Shown here: positions 46,660 to 59,600 of the stretch, piece after piece
Position numbering within the stretch: the stretch's first letter is position 1
Layout: each line of letters starts with the position of its first letter
From: Beta vulgaris subsp. vulgaris
Lineage: Eukaryota; Streptophyta; Magnoliopsida; Caryophyllales; Amaranthaceae
Assembly (NCBI RefSeq): GCF_026745355.1
Contig: NC_079205.1
Coordinates: 46,493,558-46,557,557 of the forward strand
Length of the DNA: 64,000 nucleotides
Direction of reading: 5' to 3'
Program-made: the position numbers and the translations under genes
The notes under the pieces: generated by a model
The model's input: the letters and a program-made list of their open reading frames with translations, nothing else
Databases searched by the model: none
Told to the model about the DNA's origin: nothing

Positions 46660-47168
46660 GTAGATGGTCTTTAGGGGATTGCATTTAGAAAAACTAATTC
46701 GCTTCATCAATATTACGTTTTGAACAAAGTGTAGATGGTACACATGGTAATAGGACGAGCACTACGTGCATGAATCACCGGAACAAAATGAACATCAAGT
46801 TTGAAACATTAAGTCAAATAAAAAGAACGTTTCTAATTTTTAAGGATTAGATCTATTTCGAATGTTCTTTCAAGCTTTTCAAAATGTTCATTCCAACAAT
46901 ACAACGTTATATCCACTTAATAAATATTCTGGATTTTAGAAACAAACTTTTTGAAAAAAAATCACAAATGTTCACTAATGAGTTGCAAATTTTCAATTAA
47001 CAACAATATATCTTCATCCAACGATAAGTAGATGTTCATTAATGTTTATTTTTTTTTGAATTTTAGAAATGAACATGTTGATTTTGGAAAATCCTGCAAT
47101 GATCATTTATAACTCGCAAATGTTCAACTCACAATATCACATGTTTATCTAACAATAATTAGATGTGC
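46660..47168. other. AT-rich intergenic stretch
   Basis: Contains loosely repeated AATGTTCA(T/A) motifs but no bounded element or gene. Confidence 0.4.
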
Positions 47169-47173
47169 ATTAC

Positions 47174-48554
47174 TGTAGACACAAAACCGTGTCTCCCCAT
47201 TTAACACCTAATGATGAAACATGTCGTTGTCCTTATTGGTCCGGTACAAAGGAACATCATATGATAAGTTGCGCCCAAAATTATTTTAAGAAGTCAAAGT
47301 CTATTTATTTGATTTATATAATTTCAAGACCACTTCTAAAAGATCACTTAATTATTATGATAGTTACTTGTATTTTAAAGCCCATTTTCATAAAGCCCAA
47401 TTTATTATTCTTGATAATTAATTGTCTTTTTAATAAATGTTGTTCTTGATAATTATTTTCTAAAATATACTCTCTCCATCCCATGATAGAAGTCCCCTTT
47501 CCTTTTAAAGTGTCCCAAAACATAAGTAATGTTTCTATTTTTAATCAATTTTTATGCCCAAAACACCCTCATTAAATTAATTTAATTTCCAAAAGGTTCT
47601 CATAATTTCAGCTTTCAATGCACCATTATTAATGATAACATGAAATCTTTTACCCCATTGAACTCCTCTACACATTAAACCATGCAACATCTATGTTCAG
47701 TTTTTATTTTTTGTTAAAAAGAAAAAACGATGAAAGTTTTTCCCAATAAAATTGAATCTTTCTATTCAAGTAAAATAAGATTCCACTTTACCTTAATTCC
47801 CGTGTAAAAACAGAATCATGACTTATATTATGGGACGGAGGGAGTATTATGTAACTAAGATTTTCACTGATAAACTGATTTGGGAGCCTAAAATATAATA
47901 TTTGATCAAAGATAAAAGAAATCTTTTAATATCAGAAAACCGCTCAGATCTGCATAGCGTCACGTGTACCAGGATACGCTCGCGCAACGTCGAAACAGTC
48001 AACAAAACAAAAAACGCAAAAGCAGCTTGCATTGACGTGAGAGTGTTGCGCTAGGTGCAGGCTTCATGGGCCAAGCACATGGTGAAGCGCTACATTCACC
48101 AGCTTTGCGCCTAACACAAGCTTAATGTTACCGTTTCTGTGTGATTTTTGGACTTATTTCCTTATAAATAGACATGCCTTTTTGACGATGGTTTTGACCA
48201 CGACTTTCCTACGATATCTTACATTCTACAAAAGCACTTCAAACACATGAAAACTCATTCAAACACATTCGAATCTCTATTAATTTCGTATTTCAAGCTT
48301 TAAGATTGTTCCTCATGCAGATCATCACATAAGATCCAGGCGACAAAGGAATTCCAATTAATTTCGTATTATAGCAACTATCTATTTTTCATGAGTCCCT
48401 CAGTTGTCGTATGGTTATCTAAATATCCAAGTAGGTTTATGATTCTTCTTACAGATGATTAAATGGCGATTTCGAAAATGTTTTTTTAAAAAATCTTTAC
48501 AATGAGTTAGTGAAGTACACACTCATCCATGTAGGTAATAAAAATGTGCCTACA
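47174..48554 (+). mobile_element. Solo LTR (TGTAGACA...TGCCTACA) with MITE inside
   Basis: Ends TGTAGACAC and GTGCCTACA, with TSD ATTAC (47169-47173 and 48555-48559). Length is 1381 bp including a 375-bp Stowaway insertion. A TATAAATA box at 48171-48178 is probably the LTR promoter. No internal domain remains. It is distantly related to 20240-21420. Confidence 0.82.
47470..47844. mobile_element. Stowaway MITE inside the solo LTR
   Basis: Inverted ends CTCTCTCCATCCCATGATA and CTCCCTCCGTCCCATAATA, flanked by TA (47468-47469 and 47845-47846). Confidence 0.82.
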
Positions 48555-48559
48555 ATTAC

Positions 48560-49204
48560 TGCTTGAAATTTGAATTTTGAAATGGACTTGCAATTTTGAA
48601 GAACTCGTAAATGTTCATTGGATGTTCTTTTATTTTGCCTTTCTTTACTGATACGTGTGTTTCATTATATTTTACATGAGTTTTGAGTTATCCATACGAT
48701 GCTCATTATTCTACAATCATGTCCATGTAGGATCTAATTTATGCTTTTTTGAGGGAAACCATTTTTCAACTAAACACTATAGTGAATAAATTGTCAATCA
48801 AACTAGTAATATAATACCCTAAAATCATGTGCATGGGAGCTAAGTTCCACAAAGAGCTTCTCTCTCCTCTATATGAGGAGGGCGACTGATGTGGGATACA
48901 TCCGCATCAATTAAGATAATGAGAAACTAAAGTACCTTCCTAATTTTACGTATTTGAACTCACATAATAATACTCATTAATTAGTGTCTTATAAATTATC
49001 CCTAAACTTAGAGATACATCACGGTTGAAAAAATCTCCATTGATTATGTACATGATCCACCCTCACTGTATTCTCTACATCATGTCTTGGTCAATATTAT
49101 TTCAAATGAGCCAATGAGTTGATAAATTATCTTGGATATATCAACAACTACAACAGAGAAGCCCTAAGAATTTGCAATTAACTATTGTATGATCCTTTAT
49201 TACA
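48560..49204. other. Intergenic stretch between two solo LTRs
   Basis: No gene. A fragment near 48830-48900 (AGCTAAGTTCC..., GATGTGGGATACATC) may be old LTR sequence but has no clear ends. Confidence 0.35.
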
Positions 49205-49209
49205 ACATA

Positions 49210-49300
49210 TGTTGTATTCCATGTTTTGATAATGCCAAATACTTAGGTTGTCATATAGTTTTTATTAAAAGAATATAAAAAATCCAAAAATAATGTAATG

Positions 49301-49343
<43 letters not shown>

Positions 49344-50262
49344 TGTGGAGAGAGATTATTTAGTTAATCTAATCAAGATATTTTATTTTCACACTTTGAT
49401 TTATATTATATGGTATTATTGATAAATCTAGTAATTGAGAATCTTTTGTGAAAAATATTTTGTGTTATTAGATGCAAAGTTATTGCTTGTTGCGTGCCAT
49501 AGGTGGAGTAAAGCATGGCTAAAAATGTGGAACAAACTACTTAAAGATCTCTAACCACCAACGTCCACTTACTGTGGATTTGTGTCCACTAACAGATAGT
49601 GGAATTCAGTTGTTCCCGTTGCAAAGATCATGGAGGATGTGCAGCGAAAAAAAAGCCATGATTCCCACAACTTAGCAAGTGTACAATAGGGAGAACGTGG
49701 AGTGAAGAAAATAGTACAGAAGCTATTTAAGGAGAAAGTTTTAGCTTGTTCGAAATTAATTAAAAAGGACTTTCAAGCTTTAAAAGTTTATCTTAACTTA
49801 GAAAGTTTTTTTTATATTTTCTTCTTCTCCTATAATCACATATCATTGTAATATTATTAGTGTTTGGGTGAGAGAAAATTCTAAGAATATCTTTGTAATC
49901 AAGAGAGAGAAAGAAAGAGAGAATAGAGAAGACTTCGAGTGAAGTCAAGTGAGTGTCATCAGTTCAGGGGAAACTGAGTGACTGGAAACAAGTCCCTAGA
50001 GGAACAGAGAAGGGTCCATTAATAGGTTGTAAAAGAGAGTCTTTTGGCCTATTATAGTAAAGAGAGTATTGAGTCAAAATCTCTCGTGGTCAAGGTTTTT
50101 CTTTCTATTGGGCCTAGGAAGTTTTCCTTGTAAAAATCTCGTGTGCCTTTTCTCTTTTGTTTTTAAGTTACTTTAATTCTGCAATCTGAATTCGAAAATT
50201 TCCCCTCAACTACAATTCACCCCCTCTTTGTAGTTGGTCTAGTGTTCATTATAGAATAACAA
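49210..50262 (+). mobile_element. Intact solo LTR, same family as 3205-16486
   Basis: Ends TGTTGTATTCCATG and AGAATAACA, with TSD ACATA (49205-49209 and 50263-50267); 1053 bp. It includes an (AT)n microsatellite at 49304-49341. This copy let me recognise the broken copy in PUS7 intron 3. Confidence 0.88.
49304..49341 (+). repeat. (AT)n microsatellite
   Basis: About 38 bp of TA repeats in the solo LTR. Confidence 0.95.
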
Positions 50263-50267
50263 CATAA

Positions 50268-52158
50268 AATACCAATCAATCAAATTCCAATTTGTTACTA
50301 TTAACACATTTGGAGCTTGTTCATGCATAAAAATGTTGATATTTCTCAATCATAAATTTGAAACAAAGAGTTACTAAAAAATAATGTCAAGTCATCAAAG
50401 AATTGCTACTTGTGCCAAAACTTGTCATCTTACAATCCACTTCTATATATTCTCCAGATCAAAGCAACACATGGGACAAACTTAATAGATGATCAAGGAG
50501 TGAATTGATACCATTATCTTCATGAATACTCCTATATGCCAAAAAAAAGGGATTTCCACATTAGCATTATCATATGGAAGCAATCCTACCGTCCAAATTT
50601 TCATAGCTGACAACGACGTACCACCCAAATAATCACCCAAATAATCACCCAAAAAATAATCAGATGCGCACATAATATTTGAGCAACTGACTCTTAGAAA
50701 CGACAGAACTAACATGCAACAACTCCACCAAAAACACTCGCAACAGCCTGCGGAAACCCACCACAGCATGGTAAGCCACCCTAGTTCCGGAACTCGACAA
50801 CGTAGTTCCTACAATATCATCAGTACCACCCCTCTTATTAGAAACAACGGGTGTTGTATAGAAGGTGATGATGTTAATTGCTCCTATTACGCGAGGTCGG
50901 AAGCCTTATTCTTCGGAAAGGTGTTCTGGGGAAATGGGAAAATTATAGAGTTGAATGTGGGGAGATAGAGCTCCAAATGAACAAATTAGCAAAAATAGCT
51001 TTGGGTGTACCATGCACGTGATGTATGAACATGATGAATGTACTTAGGGGGTTTGGATTTAGGTGTACATGTTGGAATGGATTGTATTCTCTGTATATTG
51101 GGGTTGAATTACGTGAGCAAAATATTCATCCATAGTTGATGTTATTTTTTTCCCTAAGAGGAAAAAGTGAAAGTAGAGGGGTTTTAGTCTTTTAGGGTCT
51201 TATTAATAAGAAGTTAATAAGCTATAACCATTGATAGAAGAGGTCTTAGAGTGGCTTTAGGGCCATATGATGTAAGCAATTTTTTTGATTTTTGATGGTT
51301 TGTTGGTAGAGGAGATTTAATGACGGTAATGTTAATGAGTTTAGTAGTTTTTGCAAAAAAATTCATGGAAATGTGACGACAATACTTTATCGTAAATATG
51401 ATCCAACATTAGGTGTGTTTTATTCATAAATTAGTTCCATCACTTATAAACATCTTTTAATTGCATAAGAGCTAGTGGACTACTATATCTTTTTTTTTTT
51501 TTTTTTTTTTTTTTTGGACATGGGTAACTACTATATCTATCACCAATGAATTTAATTATATTTACAAAAACTATTTGAAGAATGTTATTTCGCGTGACTG
51601 CAAATGGAGCTCTTGTCTCGGCAAATGATACTGAAATCTATAATTGGAACTTTTAGAATTAAATTTAGATATGAGAGTGGTCAACATGTTTATAGAAAAG
51701 TTATTTATTAGCATATCCTACGATTGTGGCAAATCCAACAAGATTTTAGTTTTGGGATCATGGGATGTCACTGATAGGTTTTGAGACTAGTAATCTAGGT
51801 CACGATATGGACAACCAACACAATTTTTAGTTATTATAATGGCTCAATGGACAAGGAGAAGTGCCACCCCTTATCTTGATATAACTATATAAGTCCTCTA
51901 CAATTTCGAAGTATGTTGCATTTGACCAGGGCCGTTTTGAAGAATTTGGGGCCCCGATTCTAACATGAAAATTGGACCCCTAATTTATAGAAAATGAAGA
52001 TGAATGTTAGAGTTCTAAAGATAGAACGTTAAAAATCTAAAGATAAATCATTGACAAATTTATTAAGGGCGGGAAACAAATGTGATTTCTTTAAATATGA
52101 AGTAAAATTTTCAAAATAATATATTTTGGGGCCTTTATAATTTTGGGGCCCCGTGTTC
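50268..52158. other. Intergenic stretch with transposon scraps
   Basis: No gene recognised. A T26 run at 51490-51515 may be the tail of an old retroposon on the - strand. From about 51926 the sequence CAGGGCCGTTTTGAAG, with GGGGCCCC boxes to 52155, looks like one end of a hAT-type element. Frames at 50482-50968 match no family I know. Confidence 0.4.
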
Positions 52159-52163
52159 GTTAC

Positions 52164-52309
52164 TGTAATAGCCCTATTTTTAAGAGCGTTTATTAAATAT
52201 TAATTATATTTATTAAGTTAATTATGTTTCGAAAATTCTTATTTTATTTGAGTTGAAGTATGAATTATTTTGCCGTGCTGTAATGTATTTATTAATTTAA
52301 TTATATGAG

Positions 52310-52401
<92 letters not shown>

Positions 52402-55400
52402 AATTATTTTGGGTCTTATGTGCGATTAAATTGTGTGGTATTTAGTCAAATAGGAAGTCAAAGTCGATTTCTCTTCAATTTTCTTTCCCTTGTCGGTTTA
52501 TAAGTGCAAACCCAAAAAGAAATAAACCCATCCTTATCTTGATCTTCCTCGTCATTTTCCCGTGAGAAAACCCACGAAAACCAAAACCCAAACCTGTGAA
52601 ACCCCAAAATTTCAAAAACCTCACACTCTCTCTCCTCTCTCGGTGAAACCTTGACCCCTGTGTTTCTTTCTCACCTGCGTCGCGCCTCGCCGGCGTTTTC
52701 TGAGGTTGCCGGAGTTTCGTGCCGTTCCTTTCTCTGTTTCGATGCTGCTGCGTCCTTTCTTCGCTCTCCTTAAGATTTGATTCCCTCCCTTGCTCGCGCT
52801 GCTCGACGCTGCCCTCGCGTCATCCCGCGCCACCTTGCCATCGCTGGTGCTACTGTTGCCGTCGTTCTCCTCTTCTCATCGGTGCTTAGTAGTTCGTCGG
52901 TGCTCCACCGCTGGGTGCCGAAGCTTCGAAACCCCTCCATCCTTCTGCTTCTCTGTTCTTCGCTGCTCACAAGAGCAGAGGTACACACCTCTTGTCTATT
53001 TTTCTTTAAATTTCAGAATTCTTGATTAGTGATTCAAGCTCAAGTTGTTATTTGTCATTGTTGGTATTGTTTGTGTTACTCCTAGTGGTTGTAAGTGTTG
53101 TCTTGGTTGTTGTTGTGGTTGTTGATGATGATGAGGAAGATATATTGTTGTTGTTTTAATGCTTGGTGGTATACTGTTGTTGTGCTGTTGTTGTTGTCAA
53201 TTCTAAGAGTACCTAAGTACTAATTTGATTCTTTGGAGTATAAAATCAGTTTATGGTATCATTGGGTTTTGTAGCCTTAGTAAACTAGATCAATTTTGCC
53301 TACAATTAATTCTTTTAATTTAATTATTCTTGAAACGAGTAAAGAGAAGTCATGGTTGGTGGGTGTTTCATTTACGTATGTCGTTCGGAGTTGAGTTTAT
53401 TAAAATTGAAATCTAGGAAATGACGTTATAAGTTCCAAGCTATTTTTGTTACATAATTTTACCATTAATCTTTATCCTAGTTATATTGGGGAGTACTAAA
53501 TGAGTAAGTTAGTTTGATTGACTCTTTATAACCTGAACTTAATCCGACTAATGGAATTTGTTAGTGTAGTTGAATATATTAGTGTTATTGTCTCCTTATC
53601 AAAGATTTGTAATTAAACTCGTGAAACAGTCTTAGTTAAGAAAGTTGATTGAGTTAATTTAATTAGTTTTCTCCTATTAACTTAGAAAGAGAATTAATTA
53701 GTCCTTATTAGTAATGTGAAGAGTACTTGAGTTAATTTTATAACTATGGATTCGATTAATGAAGATGTGGTTGATAAAGTATTTTGGTTTAATAACTATA
53801 CACGGAATAAGATATTAAAGTCGGCTTATTTGACTAGTGATTCACTAAAGCGAATTAGTGTGTGTGTTTAACTACATAAATCAAAGTAAGTTATGAATTA
53901 CTTTGAAGAAGTTCCACTTAGATAATGAAATTGTTTTAATGAGATAAACTCGCTATGTATGACCATGAGTATGATCTCTACTTGGTTTTATTGCTGATTA
54001 TGTTAATAAGAACTCAGCTAATGGTATAACTTGGATTATATTTTGTTACTTATAATTAACCTATGATCGATGAAACTTGAGTCGTGTGTTTTTGGTTAAC
54101 TCTCGTTAGTTAATTCTAACTGAGAGACTTAGTAATATTGTTGTAGATATTTGTTGACATGATTAATTCCTACCAGTTGTGTTTATGTTGGTAATTGGAA
54201 TTGCAAAGCATATATGTGTCGATTTCAAATAAGTATTTATAATAGTTATATGTTAAATGATTATGGTTATCTATGGGGGAAATCACTAGGTTGGATACAA
54301 GTTGCTAATTACTTTAATAGTCTGGATTATTGGAGGATGATTTTGGGATGGAGTATGATTCGGAATTATGAAGGAGATTATAATATTGGAATCATTATTC
54401 GATTGGTTAAGGATTTGAGTTCAAGATAGAAATCAGTTTATTGAGGTTTATTTATGTGTCGAGCTAGCTTTATATTCTCAATATATTTGTTGGTAGCCAA
54501 ATTATGTTCTTCATTTAGGTAAGGTTGTGAGTTATGTTTAGTTGGTTTAGTTATATAATTTAGAGTTATGGTTATGGAATTGGGATGTTGAAGGTTGATA
54601 ATTTCTAAATCGGGAATTAGTTATGATTATGTTTCTAGTTCAGATTAGTCTAAGTTTGGTTATTGATTATCGATGTTATTTTGAGGTGGTTGTTGGAGGA
54701 TGGCTATGTAGGCGTATATAATTCAAGATGATATGGGAAATCAAGTCATCATGCTTGGAGGTTTCGCATAATTGTTATAGAGTGGATGTAACGAACCTTT
54801 ATGTTCAGCAATATATATTTAAATGCTCCTGTGTGCGTTATATGAATATTAAATATCATATATCATTTATAGTAATTCCCATGATTATCGATGCATCTCT
54901 ATGAGTTAGTTGTGAATTGCTATTGGATTATTATAAAAGTATCCTTTTTGTTCGGTCATTGGAGTTTTTCGAAAATACTATGTTTCTTAAAATATGATTT
55001 TGTATGATAATGAGGAAATGATTCAGATATGAGTTAAGACTAGATAAGGTCGAATATGGTGTTATGTTATGAGTATTGAGGATTCAAGTATGAATCATTA
55101 AATATCTTATTTTATAAATATGAAAGTGAGGCATGAAAGGCAACCCGAGTTAGGGCGGATAGAGTCCCTAGCTGTTGCCTTCCAGGAAGGGCGAATTCCT
55201 GGCGTTATAGGACATGTCCGGGTAAGTCTTGCAAGCAGAACAATAAAAGGCAGGGTGACGACCCTCAGTAGTTTGGAGACAGCTGGTACTGCGTGGTACC
55301 CCTCTCCACTCGCGTTCATGCGAAACGATCTGATTTTGTGAAAATATAGTAATTGAGTTGAAAAGTTGATTAAATGAGAATATAGAAACATGGCCATTGT

Positions 55401-56198
55401 TGAGAGCCACCTTATTGTGTTTGTTACTATGTAATTGATGATGTATTATGGAACGTGGAATTTGGAAATGTAATATGTATGTTCAACAAGAATTTTGCTG
55501 CTAAGTATGCGATGATTGGTGTGATTGTTGAACTTATGTTGATTGTGTGAGAGTCGTTTTCAAGTAAAAACCACCAAAGCATGTGTTACTCTTGTTTACG
55601 GGTTAGTTCTCAGCTTTGCTGATGTGTATATGTTGTTTTGTCATTTCTGTGGCCTGTCACTTGGTGGGTGGCAGTTTTCCTAAATGTTTCAGGGTGAAGC
55701 CGAAAGTTAACCTTTGCAAGTTGAAGCTAATACAAGCTGGAGCAGTATTATAGTTGCTATCGAAGTGAGGACGTTTGACTTTGTAATAGTTAGTCGTTTA
55801 TTATTTATAATATATCTTTCCATTTAAGAGTCGTTAGTGCTCCTGATTCTCTATTGATTGTTGCTCCGCGAAAGCGTTGAGGTTGTTGAGCTTTGGGATT
55901 TGGAAATATTTTATAAATTGAATTTGCAAACAGGTTTAAATCATTTATTTCGCTTTAGCGTTGTCCTATTTTCAAAGGAAACTCTGCCGGATTTTCTGTA
56001 GAAATTTGTGGGAATAGAGTCTGAGAATCAGAGCGTAGTTATAATAGTTAATTTATTTGAATAGAGTTGGGAATTGAGTTCCACACTCTCCGATATAGTT
56101 CGGTGAGTGTGATGGTAATAGTCCGGGTCACCTCGACTAGAGTCTCTTTCGCTGTGCTTAATCCTTTGGAAGCTGGTCGGGAAATTCGGGCTGTTACA
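52164..56198 (+). mobile_element. Very long solo LTR (about 4.0 kb) of a Ty3-type retrotransposon
   Basis: Ends TGTAATAGCCC and GGGCTGTTACA, with an exact TSD GTTAC (52159-52163 and 56199-56203). Length 4035 bp. Long LTRs starting TGTAA(C/T) are known in chromovirus lineages such as Tekay/Del, so I infer that class. It contains a (TTA)n array, a CT-rich, CpG-rich stretch at 52620-52990 whose frames are not convincing genes, and a GC-richer part at 55120-55330. No internal region is present. Confidence 0.82.
52311..52401 (+). repeat. (TTA)n microsatellite, about 30 units
   Basis: Uninterrupted TTA/ATT trinucleotide repeat of about 90 bp inside the 4-kb solo LTR. Confidence 0.97.
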
Positions 56199-56203
56199 GT
56201 TAC

Positions 56204-56731
56204 GATGTATCTAGCCGATTCAAAGTTTTGAAAGCTCTTTTAGCTGAATCAGTGGAAAAATATATTGGTACACTAATCTTGTGCAATAGTGAATGTTCTT
56301 CTCAGAAGCACATATATATTCTGAGCATAAATATATTTACAAGAGTAGCCTAGAAATGCAATTCTGATAACTACTTCTATATAAGATCTATTTGTCATTC
56401 TTTGAGTTCTAAAGGGATGTTGTGCTATATGAACACGACAGTTACGATGTATCTAGCCGTTAAATGAAGGTTTTACAAGTCTCTATCTAAAAGATCTCAA
56501 GGATAACCTTTAAAAATTTTAAAAAGATTTTGGTACTCATATATCTCTCAATAGTATCATAGAAATGCAAATTGATGCTACAGAAGCACTAATTAAAAGG
56601 GATTTTAAGTATTAATTAGGAGTATGTTTTTTTTTATATTATAATAGTGCTTGATAAATCAAAATTTTGAGATATATCAGATAGACATTGCACTTCTTCT
56701 ATTTATAGGTGGGTGGGGGTAGTACATTTTT
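56204..56731. other. Intergenic stretch
   Basis: The sequence GTTACGATGTATCTAGCCG at 56199 recurs around 56442, hinting at an old ~243-bp tandem duplication. No gene. Confidence 0.4.
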
Positions 56732-56993
56732 TTAGAATAAAGGTCTGGGCTATGCCCAGGTAAGAAACAATTTCATTTATTAACATAATACTTTATGATA
56801 ATAATACTAAATACAACTTAGCCTAATGGTTAGAACTTTAGTATATGTACTTGAGGTCTTGGGATCAAATCCTATACAATGCAATTTCTTAATTTTTTTA
56901 TTGTACATGGATTACGTAACTAAAATTTCCTAGGGAGAACGCCACGTGACACAGTTTCTTGCTTTCGCACGCCTTTTAATATATTTGTATAGA
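56732..56993 (-). mobile_element. Short Helitron-like element
   Basis: On the - strand it starts TCTATACAAATATATTAAAA after an A and has a CTGGGC-TAT-GCCCAG hairpin near the 3' end, about 14 bases before CTAA. It matches 60949-61211 over its length in the opposite orientation. 262 bp, no coding capacity. Confidence 0.6.
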
Positions 56994-57089
56994 TTATTGT
57001 TGTGATTTTATAATGGTAATTGATTATAAATTATTTGTAGGAAAAAAAAATTATGCCGTTTATCTTCAGTTTTTCACTATCCTTATATT

Positions 57090-57447
57090 TAGGGGTGTGC
57101 AAAAATATCCGATCCGAAAATCCACCAATCCGATTCGAAATTTCGGATGTCCGATCCGATTTTAAGATTTTGGATATTTCGGATCGGGTATCCGGAAAAA
57201 AAATCGGGTTTTCGGATCGGATACGGATCGGGATTTGTCAAAAATTTCAACGGACCCGATCCGAAAATCCGGTGATCCTATCCAAAAACCCGGTATCCGA
57301 TCCGAAAACCCGGTGATCCGATCCAAAAAGTTCGGATATCCGAAATTTTCGGATCGGATTCGGATCGCAATTTCCCCGATCCGAAATTTTCGAATTTCCG
57401 AATTTTCGGATCGGATCCGATCCGATATCCGACATTGAACACCCCTA
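57090..57447. mobile_element. hAT-type MITE rich in GATCCGAAA repeats
   Basis: Inverted ends TAGGGGTGTGCAA and TAGGGGTGTTCAA. The flanking octamers CTTATATT and CTTATAAG agree at 6 of 8 positions. The inside is built almost wholly of direct and inverted CGGATCGG / CCGATCCGAAA units. Confidence 0.75.
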
Positions 57448-57701
57448 CTTATAAGTTATCTCTATTACATAAGGGAAGGGGGGAGCAACGGTGTCCTTTT
57501 TTGAACTGACTATTTTGCCCCCTTTCCTTTCTAAATTACAAAATACTTGCTTGATTAGCTTCTACTTGATTAGCTTATATGAGGAAAATTAAAGTTTCCT
57601 CTTATTATAACTTTATAGAAATAAAATACCTGCTTGATTAGCTTCTACTTTCACTGATCAACAAATATGTTTCATGTTATTATCATTGACGACTACACAT
57701 A

Positions 57702-58548
57702 CTAGCTTTTTATGCACGCGATGCGTGCGATGACATTTTTAGGCCTAATTATTTCTAAGTAGTAAACAAAAAGAAAATGCAAGTTAGTATTTAAGTTCAC
57801 CTCCATTTTGTAGAAATAAGATTCTTTGAACTACAATCAAATATTATTTAAAAACACTTTAATAAATAAGTATAAATAATGAACAAATAACGGTATTTTA
57901 TTTCTATAAAATGCTTTGCAAAAATCATTTCATGCGAAATCAGATTGTGTATGAAAAATTTGAAATTTCATTTCACCTATAATTGAAAATCAAAGTGTTC
58001 AAATTTAGAAAAGGAGAAAAATTAAAAACGACCATTTCATGCAAAATCAGATTGTGTATGAAAAACTTAAATTTCCTTTCAAATATAATTGAAACTCAAA
58101 GTGTGAAATTTAGAAAAGGAGAAAAAATTAAAATGATGAAATTTTTTAAATATCAATTCGTGAAATCAGAATTTAGAAGTTAGACAAGGAAAAAAAACTA
58201 AAATTGTATTATACTTTTCGGTTACAATTTTGGGATCATAGAGAAATTACTGAAATCCATATAAAAAACTATTATAAATTACAAAAATGAATAAAACCAA
58301 AAAAAAAGAACATGACGATATATAGTAAAGAACATCATACTGATTATAAAAGAACATGCGCATATAAGACTTGAGAAACAAAAAATATTCAAAATCACAA
58401 AAATGAATGACAACAGAAAAAGAACATGGAAGAATCTTATTCACAAAATAGAGGTGAACTTACATACTAACTTGCATTTTCAGTTTGTTTACTACTTTAT
58501 ATTAGGCCTAAAAATATCATCGCACGCATCGCGTGCACAAAAGGCTAG
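57702..58548. mobile_element. Element with two Helitron-like 3' ends in inverted orientation
   Basis: Both outer ends show the same signal: hairpin GCACGC-ATC-GCGTGC, 8-9 bases, then CTAG next to T (57702-57705 on the - strand; 58545-58548 on the + strand). The inverted arms run about 90-120 bp (57702-57822 and 58455-58548). The middle has a 107-bp tandem duplication. Confidence 0.6.
57926..58140 (+). repeat. Tandem duplication, period 107 bp
   Basis: Units start CATTTCATGCGAAATCAG (57926) and CATTTCATGCAAAATCAG (58033). Confidence 0.82.
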
Positions 58549-58688
58549 TATCTCTATAGTAAAAGTCACCGTACAGTTTTTTTATGCACTTTGTATACTG
58601 TATTGTTACACATTTAGATTCTCTATGCTATATGTCTTTTTGGTAATTCTCCTTGTTACCAATTGCTACCAGACACCAGTTGTATATA

Positions 58689-58947
58689 CTACCTCCGTTT
58701 CTTTTTAATTGTTACACTTACACTTTTCACGTATGCCGATGCACTACTTTGAGCCTTTATATCTCTAATTTTGTATTTGTACAAAATATAAAAACTACAT
58801 ATTAATAAAATACATACTAATACGAATCTAACAAGATCCCACATGACTATGTTTTTGTTCACGTATAAATCACAAACGAGGGTCAAAGTGCAATTTGTGA
58901 ATAGTGTAAAATGTCAAAGTGTAACAATTAAAAAGAAACGGAGGTAG
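58689..58947. mobile_element. Stowaway MITE
   Basis: Inverted ends CTACCTCCGTTTCTTTTTAA flanked by TA (58687-58688 and 58948-58949); 259 bp. Confidence 0.9.
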
Positions 58948-59299
58948 TATATAGTTGGCAAATCAAGCTGCAAATTTGCGGAATTGGTGCTTTCATAAAT
59001 TTTCCTCTACTTCTTGTCTTCTTTGGCATTTTGTTGGTCTTATTGGATGTTTGTACAGTTACAACTGTATTTTTGAAGGTACTGCCATTTTATTTCATTT
59101 TACGTGAAAATCTGGCATGGGGAAGGCCAGCTACAAGTTGATAAGAACAAATATATGTAAAGTTGAAAAACAAAAAGCTTTACCTGTTCCTAGAATAATA
59201 TGGAAGTGTTTACAAAGAGTTCTAACTATAATATATACGATTGCCTCGATTGAAAGGAACAAGGAAAATGAACATATATATTGTGAATCTTGATCTTGT

Positions 59300-59600
59300 T
59301 CTTAAAAATAATTTGACATGCATTAGTATTATTGAAGATGATTCTCTTTTGTGGTTCAAAAGCCTTGTAAATACAAGCTTTTTCCTTACTTGATAAACTT
59401 CGATCAAAAGATCTAGTTTTGGGATTACCATCTATAAAATTTCATGTTAATCAAGTTTGTGAGGCGTATGCAAACGGAAAGCATATTAGATCATCTTTCA
59501 AATATAAAACTGTTGTGAGCAACATAAAACCATTGGAATTAATTCATATGGATATGATTTTAGCATTGTAGCAAAAGAAGCTGATACTTGAGATGCATTG
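59300..59600 (+). pseudogene. Decayed Copia pol fragment (pre-integrase/integrase region)
   Basis: Translation across frames gives DDSLLWFKSLV, KDLVLGLPSIKFHVNQVCEA and VVSNIKPLELIHMDMI, which resemble the GAG-pre-integrase domain and start of integrase in Copia polyproteins. Stops and frameshifts separate the parts. No LTR partner could be assigned. Confidence 0.6.

Noticed and set aside
50482..50968. Possible gene fragment (95- and 84-codon frames)
   Set aside because: No recognised domain, stops in all frames nearby, and no splice-consistent extension found.
52621..53029. Several open frames in CT-rich DNA
   Set aside because: Frames are open on both strands, there is no known domain, and they lie within a solo LTR with exact TSD.
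55107..55410. Overlapping open frames around GC-richer DNA
   Set aside because: Inside the same solo LTR; no recognisable protein.
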